Numbered from the stretch's first letter, positions 8,668 to 17,950 are shown. The stretch: DNA of 64,000 nucleotides from Deltaproteobacteria bacterium (GCA_016186945.1 JACPKR010000025.1:1-64000), one strand, 5' to 3'. Numbers and translations are program-made. The notes: generated by a model from the letters alone, not told the origin.

Positions 8668-8937
8668 ATGAATGACACGACTGTCATAAATTTGGGAACA
8701 CAGGCGATCATCGTTACCATGAAAGTAGCTGCACCTGCTCTTCTTGCGATCATGGCGATGGGGTTTCTGGTTTCAATATTTCAAGCGGCAACGCAAATCA
8801 ACGAACAGACGCTTTCCTTTATTCCTAAGATCTTAGCAATGACGATTGCACTCGTCTTCGCAGGACCATGGATACTACAGACGATTCTATTTTTCACTAG
8901 GACCGTGTTCAGCACGATTCCAAACATCACCCACTAG
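8668..8937 (+). CDS. fliQ: Flagellar export gate protein FliQ
   Basis: A small inner-membrane protein of 89 residues with two hydrophobic helices, and the family motif GFLVSIFQAATQINEQTLSFIPK across the loop. FliQ wraps around the FliP/FliR gate as a conformational valve. It sits between fliP and fliR with almost no spacing, as in nearly all flagellated bacteria. Confidence 0.95.
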   Translation: MNDTTVINLGTQAIIVTMKVAAPALLAIMAMGFLVSIFQAATQINEQTLSFIPKILAMTIALVFAGPWILQTILFFTRTVFSTIPNITH

Positions 8938-8951
8938 TGATTGGGGAGCTA

Positions 8952-9731
8952 ATGTTCTTCCTCGATACGAATACCATCCTCCAGGGCGCTTTAATATTCT
9001 TCAGAATCGGCGCCTTACTTTTTGCAATGCCGTTTTTTGGGGAAACATTTATCGCGCCCTCAGTCAAGATTCTCACCGCACTTTCATTGGCAATCGGTTT
9101 GTACCCCGTTGTTCCCGTCGACTGGGCATCCTTGGCGAATTTAGGGGCTTTTTCCATCGCCCTACTGGTGTTCAACGAGATCATCGTGGGTTTAACGATC
9201 GGTTACTTATCCCGACTGCTTTTTGAGGGCCTCGTCATGGCGGCCGGTATCGTCGGTTACCAGATGGGTTTCGGTACTGCCAGTTTGTTGCTCCCAGGCA
9301 GCGATAGTCAGATGAATGCCTTTACAGCCTTACACCGCAACCTAGTCATGCTCATCTTTCTGTTGTTAGGTTTTCATCACATATTTTTAAGCGCCATCGT
9401 AGAGACGTTTACCATGATTCCCGCTGGTGTAAGTCTTTTAAAAGCGTCACTTGGGGAAACAATAATTGCGGCAACGGCACAAGTCTTTAGTGTTGCGGTC
9501 CAGCTGGCAACTCCGATTCTGATCTCCTTACTTTTCTCCATGGCTTCCCTCGGATTACTGGCCCGAACGGTGCCTCAGTTGAACGTTTTCACGATGAGTT
9601 TTCCTCTGAATTTCTTCATCGGACTGACAACATATTTTCTTGCAATCCCATTTTTTCCAGACTGGCTGAAGCACCACTATTCCAGGAGTGCGGAAGTCAT
9701 TTTTAAAGCAATTAGGGCCTTTGCCTTATAA
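8952..9731 (+). CDS. fliR: Flagellar export gate protein FliR
   Basis: An inner-membrane subunit that caps the FliP5 ring, with about six transmembrane helices and family blocks such as FFRIGALLFAMPFFGE, NEIIVGLTIGYLSRLLFEG and FTMSFPLNFFIGL. The frame opens with GTG at 8937, overlapping the fliQ stop. The ATG at 8952 is preferred because GGGGAG precedes it, although the spacing is only about three bases. Length is about 259 residues, typical of the family. Confidence 0.94.
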   Translation: MFFLDTNTILQGALIFFRIGALLFAMPFFGETFIAPSVKILTALSLAIGLYPVVPVDWASLANLGAFSIALLVFNEIIVGLTIGYLSRLLFEGLVMAAGIVGYQMGFGTASLLLPGSDSQMNAFTALHRNLVMLIFLLLGFHHIFLSAIVETFTMIPAGVSLLKASLGETIIAATAQVFSVAVQLATPILISLLFSMASLGLLARTVPQLNVFTMSFPLNFFIGLTTYFLAIPFFPDWLKHHYSRSAEVIFKAIRAFAL

Positions 9732-9741
9732 CGGAGTTTGA

Positions 9742-10815
9742 ATGGCAGAAGAGGATCATGCCCAGGAACGTAGCGAATCCCCTACCGACGAACGGAGGGA
9801 GCAGTTTCGAAAAAGGGGTGATGTCGCGAATTCTCGTGAAATCACCTCGGTTATAGTCCTTGGCTTGCTGATTGGCTTCCTGAGTTTCTACTTTCTCTCT
9901 ATCTATAACGACCTCATGAGCCACATGCATCGCCAGTTTGAGGACTCTGCAAGCTTTCGCGTGAGTGGGGATAACCTTGCCCAACTTTTGAAAACGAGCT
10001 GGATGCTTTTTTTGAAATTGGCCCTCCCCATCTTTTTCGCAGTTGCCGTTGCATCGACATTTTCGACTTTCCTCCAGACGAGATTTAATGTCTCGTTTGA
10101 CCGTCTGAAGGTTAATTTTGACAAACTGAATATCATAAACGGTCTCCGCCGCATGGTTGCTTCCCAGGCTTTTCTTGAGTTAGGTAAAGGGTTTGGAAAA
10201 CTTATAATAATAGGGACTGTCGCTGGGTTAATCTTCCTTAGTGAATCTAGAACTATCCCTTTCCTTCTCAACGTACCGATCACTTCCTCCTGGATGTACT
10301 GGGCCGAACAGACAAGATTCCTTTTCATCATGGTCTTCATTTTTCTCATTTTGATTGCTGGCATTGACTATATCTACAATTTCATGTCTCTCGAGAGCAA
10401 AATGAAGATGACCCGTCAACAGTTGAAGGAAGAGTATAAAGAGCGAGAACTTGACCCTTTCCTCAAAGCTCGTTTACGAAGAATGCAGAAAGAATTTGCA
10501 TTCAAACGGACGATGGAAGCGACCAGGAAAGCTACGGTCCTCATCACAAACCCGACTCACTACTCGGTTGCTATAAGGTATGAAATCGGGATGAACGCTC
10601 CGAGGCTTGTCGCCAAGGGTGCTGACTTTCTTGCATTGCAGATGAGGGAACTAGCAAAGTCCCTGGACATCCCGATTGTGGAGAATAAACCATTAGCACA
10701 AACCCTCTATAAGACTCTGGCAGTTGATCGAGAAATACCTGCCAATCTATATAAGGCGCTTTCTGAAATCATAAGTTACGTGTTCAAAATAAAGGGGATT
10801 AAAATCCCCGGATAG
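9742..10815 (+). CDS. flhB: Flagellar export switch protein FlhB
   Basis: An inner-membrane protein that switches export specificity from hook to filament substrates. The N-terminal half has four transmembrane helices. The cytoplasmic half contains the self-cleavage motif N270-P-T-H273 within LITNPTHYSVAIRY, so autoproteolysis is expected to occur. The N-terminus has the usual Glu/Arg-rich ERSESPTDERREQFRKRGDVANSRE pattern in shorter blocks. The length of 357 residues is standard. It lies between fliR and flhA with short gaps. Confidence 0.96.
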   Translation: MAEEDHAQERSESPTDERREQFRKRGDVANSREITSVIVLGLLIGFLSFYFLSIYNDLMSHMHRQFEDSASFRVSGDNLAQLLKTSWMLFLKLALPIFFAVAVASTFSTFLQTRFNVSFDRLKVNFDKLNIINGLRRMVASQAFLELGKGFGKLIIIGTVAGLIFLSESRTIPFLLNVPITSSWMYWAEQTRFLFIMVFIFLILIAGIDYIYNFMSLESKMKMTRQQLKEEYKERELDPFLKARLRRMQKEFAFKRTMEATRKATVLITNPTHYSVAIRYEIGMNAPRLVAKGADFLALQMRELAKSLDIPIVENKPLAQTLYKTLAVDREIPANLYKALSEIISYVFKIKGIKIPG

Positions 10816-10820
10816 GCATC

Positions 10821-12902
10821 GTGAACGATACGACACAGCAAGGTTCTCTGCAAGTTTTCAAAAACCCGGACATACAGTTTGCGGTGGCCTTGCTATTCAT
10901 CATCATCATGATGTTTATTCCTCTGCCTCCGTTCCTTCTGGATATCCTTCTTTCCATTTCCATAACATCGGGCTTTCTCATCATCCTAACAGCGATCTAT
11001 ATCAGCGAACCACTGCAATTTTCTACATTTCCCACGTTTCTTCTTCTATCAACGCTGGCGCGCCTTTCGCTGAACGTCGCCACCACACGCAACATCCTCA
11101 TGGACGGAGCTTCCGGTAATGTCAGTAAGGTCATCACGGCCTTCGGTGATTTCGTCGTAGGTGGGAACTATGTTATCGGTTTTGTCATCTTCCTGATCCT
11201 TGTCATCATCAACTTCATCGTTATCACCAAGGGTGCCGGACGCGTGGCAGAGGTAGGGGCACGCTTCACATTGGATGCGATGCCGGGTAAGCAGATGTCC
11301 ATTGACGCGGATCTTAACGCAGGAATCATTGACAGAGACGAGGCTAAAAAACGCAGGCAGAAAATTGAGAGAGAAGCTGACTTTTACGGAGCGATGGACG
11401 GAGCCTCTAAGTTCATTCGCGGAGACGCGATCGCAAGCATTATCATAACATTCATAAATATCGTCGTCGGTCTGACAATAGGCGTGCTTTACCACAATAT
11501 GTCGGTAAAAGAGGCTGCCCAGGTTTACACCTTACTCACTGTCGGAGACGGGCTAGTCTCGCAGATACCTGCTATCGTGATTTCCACTGCCGCTGGTGTG
11601 GTGGTTACTCGGGCCAACGGTCAGAGTGGCCTTTCTGCCGAGTTGTCCGACCAAATCCTTCTCAATCCAAAGGCTCTCTACATATGTGCTGGTCTCCTTC
11701 TCTTCATGGCCGTAATTCCTGGATTGCCAACTATCACCCTTATACTGCTGTCCATTATGTTCTTTCTTCTCGCCCGCTTCGCTACAAAAGAAATCGAGCG
11801 AAGAAAGGTTCGAGCCATGTCAGGCGCCGCCCAAGATCACAAAAAGGCCAAGAAGAGAGATACGGTCGAGTCCCTTCTTCAAGTTGACACGCTCTCACTC
11901 GAAGTGGGCGTGGGTCTTATTCCCCTCGTTGATAATGAGCAGGATGGGGAGGTCCTGGAGCGCATTGTCTCGGCCCGTAAGCAGTTTGCAGGCGACCTGG
12001 GCATCATCGTCCCAATGGTCATGGTGAGAGACAACACGCAATTGAAACCAGGAGAATATCAGATACTTCTGAAGGGGAACCCAGTCGCAAAAGGAAACCT
12101 GCTGGTAGACCATGAACTCGCTATGGCGCCTGAGGATAACCACGAACCAATTGACGGAATAAAAACAAAAGAGCCTGCCTACGGTCTCGATGCGGTATGG
12201 ATAAAGAAAAGCCAGAGGGACGATGCATCGTTCAGGGGTTATACCGTTGTCAACTGCGCTACGGTGATCGTCACCCATCTCACAAAGGTGATCCAAGACA
12301 ATGCGTCCCAACTGCTCGGACGACAGGAGACTCAAACCTTGATCGACAGTCTGAAGGAACGCTCTCCCAAAGTTGTCGAAGAAGTCTTAGGTGCTGACAG
12401 CCTCAATTTGGGGATTATCGTCAAGGTCCTGCAAAACCTTCTTCAAGAAGGCGTGAGTATCAAAGACCTACTGAGTGTTTTCGAAACGCTAGCCGATCAT
12501 GCCAAGACAGTCAAAAATCCCGTCATCCTCACCCGTCATGTGAGAAAGGCACTCGGCAGGAACATTGTAAGAAGGCTCCTCTCCCCAAAAGGCAAACTTA
12601 CTGTCGCTAGCTTGGATCGAGGTTTGGAGGACCTTCTCATTTCACACTTGAAATATCACGAGGATGGCTCAACATCGCTTGAACTCGACCCTGAGACCGC
12701 CCAACGCTTGCTCAACAAGACGGCAGAGTCCATGCAGGAATTTGACAAGACTGGATCTGTTCCCGTTCTGCTGTGTGGGTCTCATCTTCGATGGGATCTC
12801 AGGAAATTGATCTCACGATTTATCCCCGGAATCTCCCTCGTCGCATTCGATGAGATTCCTTCAGATATGGAGACTCAAACAATTGCGGTTATTAACCTTT
12901 AA
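10821..12902 (+). CDS. flhA: Flagellar export platform protein FlhA
   Basis: FlhA is the nonameric export platform that uses the proton motive force and docks chaperone-substrate complexes. The N-terminal half is hydrophobic. It contains the FHIPEP-family signature region GAGRVAEVGARFTLDAMPGK and MSIDADLNAG near residues 135-170. The C-terminal half is the four-subdomain cytoplasmic domain with FVVPMV-like and NCATVIVTHL segments and a DEIP ending. It starts with GTG five bases after flhB; 693 residues is normal length. Confidence 0.96.
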   Translation: MNDTTQQGSLQVFKNPDIQFAVALLFIIIMMFIPLPPFLLDILLSISITSGFLIILTAIYISEPLQFSTFPTFLLLSTLARLSLNVATTRNILMDGASGNVSKVITAFGDFVVGGNYVIGFVIFLILVIINFIVITKGAGRVAEVGARFTLDAMPGKQMSIDADLNAGIIDRDEAKKRRQKIEREADFYGAMDGASKFIRGDAIASIIITFINIVVGLTIGVLYHNMSVKEAAQVYTLLTVGDGLVSQIPAIVISTAAGVVVTRANGQSGLSAELSDQILLNPKALYICAGLLLFMAVIPGLPTITLILLSIMFFLLARFATKEIERRKVRAMSGAAQDHKKAKKRDTVESLLQVDTLSLEVGVGLIPLVDNEQDGEVLERIVSARKQFAGDLGIIVPMVMVRDNTQLKPGEYQILLKGNPVAKGNLLVDHELAMAPEDNHEPIDGIKTKEPAYGLDAVWIKKSQRDDASFRGYTVVNCATVIVTHLTKVIQDNASQLLGRQETQTLIDSLKERSPKVVEEVLGADSLNLGIIVKVLQNLLQEGVSIKDLLSVFETLADHAKTVKNPVILTRHVRKALGRNIVRRLLSPKGKLTVASLDRGLEDLLISHLKYHEDGSTSLELDPETAQRLLNKTAESMQEFDKTGSVPVLLCGSHLRWDLRKLISRFIPGISLVAFDEIPSDMETQTIAVINL

Positions 12903-12917
12903 AACAGAGGTCGTGAC

Positions 12918-14072
12918 ATGCTTGTTAAAAACTTCGAAGGCACCTCCATTAGTGACGCTATGAAGAAAATCAAGAAAGAGTTTGGCCCCGATGCTGTCAT
13001 CCTGTCGACGAAAGAGAAACCAATCGAGGGTGGGAAAGCTTCTGTCTATGAAGTTCGTGCCGCAAGTCCCGAGACTAAAAGCTCCTCCCTCGGCGCAGAA
13101 AGTTCGTCTTTTTCGGACCACTCAGACGCTGTCAATACATCGCTTAAAGAAATCTCAAGAAAACTAAGCAACTACTTTGATACCTTTGCGACACACTCTC
13201 AATTGAGTTCCATGGAAAGAGAGATGAAAGACTTAAAACGCATCTGCCTGGAAATTCTCGATCAAAAGACAGACTTCCTTTCCGCGGATACTCCCGAGAT
13301 ACTTCGCCATATCTTCCATTGTCTCTCCGTTACGGGTGTCAGCAAGCAGTATCTAAGCGAGTTGGTTGACCACATGAAGACGGTTCCCAAACCTGGGAAA
13401 GACGCGGAATTTGAAGCCAAAGACCTCCTCGTATCAGAAGGGGTACGATGGATGATCAAGCGAATCAAGATCGGGCAAATCACTCCCGATTCATCGCAGG
13501 TTCATGCCTTCGTTGGTTCAAGCGGGTGTGGAAAATCCTCCGCTGTCACGAAAATTGCGGCCAAATTCAAAAAAGAAAACAAGTCGATCCTTATCATTAC
13601 CCTTGACACACAAGGTCTGGCTTCACACGAACAAATCAAGACTTATACAAAAATTCTCAATATTCCTCTTGTCAATGTTTATGGACTCGACGAGTTGAGG
13701 GAGGCTCTCACGAAAAACTCTAGCCATGACTTAATTCTTATTGATAACGCAGGTAACTTTCCATTTTCCGACCGAGAAACTCTAGCACTGAGGGAACTAT
13801 CCAACTCAAAAATCCCTTTGGACTTCCACCTGGTTCTTTCAGTTAATGAAAAGCAGGAACAACTTAACAGCAACATACGAAAACTTTCCCCACTTGGACT
13901 CAACAGCCTGATTTTCACAAAATTAGACGAGGCTTTGAACTGGGGGGAAATTTTTAACCTGGGGTATAAGTGGTCACTGCCACTCAGCTATTTTTCCACA
14001 GGCCCTCGAATTCCAGACGATCTGCGTCCGGCAACGAGAGAATACGTAGTCGAGCAGCTTTTCCGTATTTAG
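12918..14072 (+). CDS. flhF: Flagellar SRP-type GTPase FlhF
   Basis: An SRP-like GTPase that marks the pole and recruits early flagellar components. The basic N-terminal B domain (KNFEGTSISDAMKKIKKEFG) is followed by a Ser-rich linker. The NG domain has the P-loop G200-SSGCGK-S207, DTQGLASHEQIK, LIDNAG and FTKLDEALNWG. The length of 384 residues is typical. Its presence with flhG downstream suggests polar flagella, although number and placement cannot be read from sequence. Confidence 0.94.
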   Translation: MLVKNFEGTSISDAMKKIKKEFGPDAVILSTKEKPIEGGKASVYEVRAASPETKSSSLGAESSSFSDHSDAVNTSLKEISRKLSNYFDTFATHSQLSSMEREMKDLKRICLEILDQKTDFLSADTPEILRHIFHCLSVTGVSKQYLSELVDHMKTVPKPGKDAEFEAKDLLVSEGVRWMIKRIKIGQITPDSSQVHAFVGSSGCGKSSAVTKIAAKFKKENKSILIITLDTQGLASHEQIKTYTKILNIPLVNVYGLDELREALTKNSSHDLILIDNAGNFPFSDRETLALRELSNSKIPLDFHLVLSVNEKQEQLNSNIRKLSPLGLNSLIFTKLDEALNWGEIFNLGYKWSLPLSYFSTGPRIPDDLRPATREYVVEQLFRI

Positions 14073-14086
14073 AAAGAAGGAACCAG

Positions 14087-14965
14087 ATGAAAAAACATGT
14101 ACATGTTGAGAACCCAAGACAGTCTGACAACAGGACAAGTGAGGCGAAGATCCTGTGTGTTTCCAGTGGCAAAGGAGGGGTAGGAAAAACTTTATCAGTT
14201 GTATACCTTTCTGTTTTCGCGGCCAAACTTGGTAAAAAAGTGCTTATTATTGATGGTGACTTTGGGATGTCCAATGTGGATATTGTTCTGGGATTACACG
14301 CGAGATACAATATAAGAGACGTTTTTGATGGACGCGCCTCCCTTCACGATGTTCTCCTTTCCGGACCAAATGGGATCAAAGTAATCCCTTCCGGTTCAGG
14401 ATTGACGAATTTGGCGCAGCTTACTTTTGTGCAGCGGCAGATCCTTCTGGAGGACCTTAAATTCCTCGAAGAGGAGTTCGACCTGATCATAATCGACACA
14501 GGAGCAGGCATCGGGAGCAACGTCACTTACTTGAATCAATTAGCGAACCGTTCTCTTGTAATAACATCCCCGGAACCTCATGCAATGACTGATGCTTATG
14601 CCCTGATTAAAGCGATGAAGGAAACCAATACGACGGGGGAACTCGATCTCATTGTCAACATGACACAAAACGAGCAGGAAGGGAGTAAGGTTGGCACCCG
14701 TATTGCAAGTGTCGCCAGGGAATTTCTAAACGTCGATGTCAACTATTTGGGCGCTGTCCCTGCGGACTCCTCCCTTACGAAATTCATCTTGCGGCGAGAT
14801 GTTCTTTGTGAGGACAGTCTACGCACTCACGCTGCGCAAGCATGGGGCCGACTAGCTAGGAACATGTTATCAGGCCTGGAGTCTGAAAAAGGGACGACAG
14901 CGAAGCGTTTTCTAACGTCTTACATACAATTGAAATCTCCGTCACAACCTTTCAAAACCGTGTGA
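14087..14965 (+). CDS. flhG: MinD-like ATPase FlhG (FleN/YlxH), flagellar number regulator
   Basis: A ParA/MinD-family ATPase that limits flagellar number, usually by acting on FlhF and on the master regulator or C-ring assembly. It has the deviant Walker A KGGVGKT within VSSGKGGVGKTLSV, the Walker B region LIIIDTGAGIG and DGDFGMSNVD. A longer frame opens at 13970 inside flhF. The ATG at 14087 is chosen because AGAAGG precedes it and the MinD fold starts about 20 residues later. The resulting 292 residues match the family. Confidence 0.93.
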   Translation: MKKHVHVENPRQSDNRTSEAKILCVSSGKGGVGKTLSVVYLSVFAAKLGKKVLIIDGDFGMSNVDIVLGLHARYNIRDVFDGRASLHDVLLSGPNGIKVIPSGSGLTNLAQLTFVQRQILLEDLKFLEEEFDLIIIDTGAGIGSNVTYLNQLANRSLVITSPEPHAMTDAYALIKAMKETNTTGELDLIVNMTQNEQEGSKVGTRIASVAREFLNVDVNYLGAVPADSSLTKFILRRDVLCEDSLRTHAAQAWGRLARNMLSGLESEKGTTAKRFLTSYIQLKSPSQPFKTV

Positions 14966-14987
14966 TCATTCATTAATTGGGTGGACG

Positions 14988-15749
14988 ATGAAGGGACTTA
15001 TCAAGAAATACAAGTTCAAGAAACGGGGCATCGACAGTAAACTGCGAGACCAACTGATTATGGACTATGCCCCCCTCATTCGATTCGTCGCGCAACGTAT
15101 TTCAGCGCGTCTGCCATCGAACATCGACACCGACGACCTCATCAGCGCCGGCGTGATCGGTCTCATGGATGCGATCGAAAAATATGATCCGGGCCGGGAC
15201 AACAAGTTCAAAACGTACGCGGAATTTCGTATCCGGGGGGCAATTCTCGATGAACTTCGCTCCCAGGACTGGGTTCCCAGGTCGGTCCGGGATAAAGCCA
15301 AACGCATCGATCGCACCTACGCTGCACTGGAGCAAAAACTGGGACGTTCCGTTTCGGACTCTGAAATTTCAGAAGAGATGGGGATGGACCTCGAAGAATA
15401 TTACGAGATGATCGCGAAGGTTAAAGCCGTCTCTCTCCTTTCTGTCGATGAACTAACGGCAGCTAATCACCACGACCGAAGAAGCCTCTTGGAAAGTCTG
15501 GAAAGCGCAACGGCAAAAAACCCCTTCCTTCACCTGAAAAGCAAAAACATCCGCGCCCTAATAATGGCCACTATCGAGGAACTTCCTGAAAAACAGAAGC
15601 TAGTCCTTTCGCTCTACTATTATGAAGAACTCAATCTCAAAGAGATAGGAAAAATACTGGATGTCACAGAATCTCGCGTCAGTCAGCTTCACACCCAGGC
15701 CATCGACAGGTTGCGGATGAAGCTGAAAGGTGAACTTATCGAGGAATAG
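14988..15749 (+). CDS. fliA: Flagellar sigma factor FliA (sigma-28)
   Basis: A group 3 sigma factor directing late flagellar genes. Region 2 reads GLMDAIEKYDPGRDNKFKTYAEFRIRGA across two blocks, followed by LDELRSQDWVPRSVRDKA. Region 3 is at about residues 110-160, and region 4 reads LPEKQKLVLSLYYYEELNLKEI with the helix-turn-helix DVTESRVSQLHTQAI. The length of 253 residues is typical. It follows flhG closely, so it is transcribed with the export genes, as in Bacillus-like and deltaproteobacterial clusters. No anti-sigma flgM is visible in the window. Confidence 0.95.
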   Translation: MKGLIKKYKFKKRGIDSKLRDQLIMDYAPLIRFVAQRISARLPSNIDTDDLISAGVIGLMDAIEKYDPGRDNKFKTYAEFRIRGAILDELRSQDWVPRSVRDKAKRIDRTYAALEQKLGRSVSDSEISEEMGMDLEEYYEMIAKVKAVSLLSVDELTAANHHDRRSLLESLESATAKNPFLHLKSKNIRALIMATIEELPEKQKLVLSLYYYEELNLKEIGKILDVTESRVSQLHTQAIDRLRMKLKGELIEE

Positions 15750-15760
15750 AGGAGTGAATT

Positions 15761-16207
15761 ATGGAGAATAATATTGAAGATACCAAAGAGACCGAATTTA
15801 CTATCGAGCTTGTCAAAAGCTTTCCGCGATCAAATAAAAAACTGAGCCTCGAAGTTGGAGTTTATTGTCTGACGGCAAGCCGAGAGTTTTCACGGACACC
15901 CAACAAACACAAAGGCCAGACAACCTTCATAAGCCCACAAGGGCTTGAATTTCAAGCTCCGAAAAGCTATCCTCTAGGAACACTTCTCAAAATCGCAGTA
16001 GCCATTCCCGACTATTGGACCCGAAAAAAGAAGTTCATAGAATACTCGCGCATAGACACTCCCTCCGACTTCAAAATCCTTGCAAAAGTTGTGGGCATTC
16101 AAGACATCGGAAAAAGGGGAAGAAAAAAGCTCGTTCAGGTTGAAACTGTCAATATCGACGAAATCGACGAACAGGTGCTAAAGAATTTCCTTCAAGAGGC
16201 AAAATGA
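15761..16207 (+). CDS. Conserved flagellar-operon protein, possibly PilZ-like
   Basis: A soluble 148-residue protein with no signal or transmembrane segment. The arrangement (polar N-terminus, beta-rich core with SPQGLEFQAPKSYPLGTLLKIAVAIPDYW, then AKVVGIQDIG and a C-terminal IDEIDEQVLKNFL) is like PilZ domains, where a short S-x-x-G motif precedes a strand. The upstream RxxxR half of the c-di-GMP site is not clearly present, so binding is uncertain. It begins 11 bases after fliA and overlaps the next gene by four bases (ATGA), so it is a member of the flagellar operon. The PilZ assignment is an inference. Confidence 0.55.
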   Translation: MENNIEDTKETEFTIELVKSFPRSNKKLSLEVGVYCLTASREFSRTPNKHKGQTTFISPQGLEFQAPKSYPLGTLLKIAVAIPDYWTRKKKFIEYSRIDTPSDFKILAKVVGIQDIGKRGRKKLVQVETVNIDEIDEQVLKNFLQEAK

Positions 16208-16794
16208 TTACCATATTTCTGACATTGCTCGCTTTGATGGATTGTGTTCTCATCCTCCTGGTTTTAAAGTACTTTCGTAAAAAGGAGCTTAAAAATGATC
16301 TTCTCGCGGAGATTACTGAGGAAAGAACGCTTCTGACGAGTCTTCATGACGAAATTCGGACAGCCCTGCAAGCCTCTGACGAACGATCTAAAAAGCACAT
16401 TGCCGACATTTCCCAACTAGCGGCAGAAGTCGAGCAGGAGATAAAGAATAGCAGCAAAATAATCGCCGAGAGTATTGAGGTAACGATAAAAGATATCGGG
16501 AACAAGTTTAACACGCCTCTGCTCGAGATTCAGAACCATAGAAACGCCATGGAAATCATGTTTCGCAAGGTGGAGAAACAAAAACTCCTGCTGCAGAAAA
16601 TGCTCGATCGGACTGATACTCTCTGCAAGTTTCTTGGAGGGAATTTGCCTTATGATGAAATTCTCAAGGAATTGGAACAAAAGAAATTTGCTGATGCACG
16701 CCACCTGATCACAAAAGGATTTACAACCGAACAGGTTGCCAAAGAGCTTGGCCTCAATCCTCAGGAAGTCAATCTCCTTCGCGACATGACCTGA
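16204..16794 (+). CDS. Membrane-anchored coiled-coil protein with C-terminal helix-turn-helix-like motif (DUF2802/DUF6115-like)
   Basis: 196 residues. The protein has one N-terminal transmembrane helix (about residues 2-22), then a long charged coiled-coil region (about 30-145). A compact C-terminal segment, ITKGFTTEQVAKELGLNPQEVNLLRDM, resembles the DUF2802/DUF6115 end found in proteins coded at the tail of flagellar or chemotaxis operons. The function is not established. The four-base overlap with the upstream gene indicates translational coupling. It is the last gene of the flagellar operon; convergent repeats follow. Confidence 0.6.
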   Translation: MITIFLTLLALMDCVLILLVLKYFRKKELKNDLLAEITEERTLLTSLHDEIRTALQASDERSKKHIADISQLAAEVEQEIKNSSKIIAESIEVTIKDIGNKFNTPLLEIQNHRNAMEIMFRKVEKQKLLLQKMLDRTDTLCKFLGGNLPYDEILKELEQKKFADARHLITKGFTTEQVAKELGLNPQEVNLLRDMT

Positions 16795-16817
16795 GACTCA
16801 GTGGGACTTTGTTGAAG

Positions 16818-17031
16818 AGTGCCGTCATTGCGAGGAGGGGGAAGCCCGACGAAGCAATCCAGTCTCACTATCTCATATACGTCAATGGCACTAACTTAAG
16901 ACTCTATACTTGACACAAATTCTGTCACAACAGTGCCGTCATTGCGAGGAGGGGGAAGCCCGACGAAGCAATCCAGTCTCACTGTCTCATATACGTCAAT
17001 GGCACTAACTTGACACAAATTCTGTCACAAC
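16818..17031. repeat. Tandem duplication containing a REP-like sequence
   Basis: Two direct copies, 16818-16931 (114 bp) and 16932-17031 (100 bp), are nearly identical except for a 14-bp piece missing from the second. Each begins with a GTCATTGCGAGGAG...GAAGCAATCC motif of the kind seen as dispersed repeats in many bacterial genomes. Each ends with the last codons of the neighbouring hydrolase gene. The unit therefore looks like a local duplication of a repeat plus the gene's 3' end. Confidence 0.9.
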
Positions 17032-17784
17032 TTGGTACAACTCTTTCGAGCGTTCGGCCAGAAGAAGATGTGCAGCCTTTGGAAACGTATGCAGGTGTGA
17101 CCCTTGGATCAGTTCATGTAGGAATTGCGCCTCGGAAATAGGCGTTATATGGTCCTCTGCCCCATGTATGATGAGCGTAGGAACCTTAACATGCCTCAGC
17201 TTTTCCAAGTCAATGTGAGCGTTCTTTATCGCTTTTCTTTGCGCATTCGCATTCCTACTGAATGTCCCATCTAAGTTTTTCTTGGCAATCTGGCGCGCCA
17301 TCGCTTGGATGACAAGTTTGTTTCTTTCCACGAACGTAGGGTGAAAATATGTTTCCAAACGATGGGTGACGCCAGCCTCGTCCTTCGGCCATTCCGCTCG
17401 ACCTTGAAGTTCCGGTAACCGCGCTGACGTTGAAATAAGGCAAAGTGACTTAAGATTTTCCTCAGTCCGTAAAGCCAGCATCTGTGCGATCCCCCCGCCC
17501 ATGGAAATGCCGACGACATGGCTTTGAGTCACGCCCAGAACCTTCCACAAGTCTACGATGTCTTCGACAATATCCTGGAGCGAGAACTCCCCAGGACATT
17601 CTGTCTTCCCCGCCCCACGGTTATCGAAGACGAGAACCCTCATCCCTTCCTTGACTAACAAGGAACTCATCATTCTAAAATCGGAGCATGGACGTGTATA
17701 GCCGTTAACTAGTGTGACCCAATCGCCACCTTTTCCATGTGTTTCATAATAGATCCTTACGGAATCTTTCTCCAGGTAGTGCAA
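17005..17784 (-). CDS. Alpha/beta-hydrolase-fold protein
   Basis: A soluble hydrolase of about 259 residues. The nucleophile elbow is GISMGGG, with the catalytic Ser in G-x-S-x-G. The oxyanion region is LVNGYTRP, VFDNRGAGKTECPG follows, the acid is probably the Asp in LIIHGAEDHITP, and the His is in FPKAAHLLL. This pattern fits 3-oxoadipate-enol-lactonase-like or esterase-like enzymes; the substrate is unknown. The frame extends to a TTG at 17826 lying in a family B repeat. A TTG at 17784, preceded by AAAGGAGAGTGAA, is the better start. The last codons are inside the tandem repeat. Convergent with the flagellar operon. Confidence 0.82.
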   Translation of the reverse strand: MHYLEKDSVRIYYETHGKGGDWVTLVNGYTRPCSDFRMMSSLLVKEGMRVLVFDNRGAGKTECPGEFSLQDIVEDIVDLWKVLGVTQSHVVGISMGGGIAQMLALRTEENLKSLCLISTSARLPELQGRAEWPKDEAGVTHRLETYFHPTFVERNKLVIQAMARQIAKKNLDGTFSRNANAQRKAIKNAHIDLEKLRHVKVPTLIIHGAEDHITPISEAQFLHELIQGSHLHTFPKAAHLLLAERSKELYQVVTEFVSS

Positions 17785-17815
17785 TTCACTCTCCTTTCCT
17801 TTTAGAACGTAACCC

Positions 17816-17950
17816 GCTTGTGGCAAGGAGGTGGTTTGGAGGAAACTGCGCAGCTGGTTCCTCCAAGAAATCCCTGGGTGAGGCGACCCTTCGGCTTCGT
17901 CAGGGCAGGCTTTTCACTCCCCCCCAACGGCCCCCCTCCCTTTTTGCCAC
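17816..17950 (-). repeat. Family B element, long form
   Basis: The core (TTGGAGGAA ... TTCCTCCAA around CTGCGCAG) is followed by the conserved long arm with CCCTGGGTGAGGCGACC and a C-rich tract ending CCCTCCCTTTTTGCCA. The same long form occurs at 20330-20450 and 32832-32941. Its GCTTGTGGCAAGG border reaches the 5' end of the hydrolase gene. Confidence 0.85.

Noticed and set aside
16818-17031. CRISPR array
   Set aside because: There are only two long tandem units without unique spacers, and no cas genes occur anywhere in the window.
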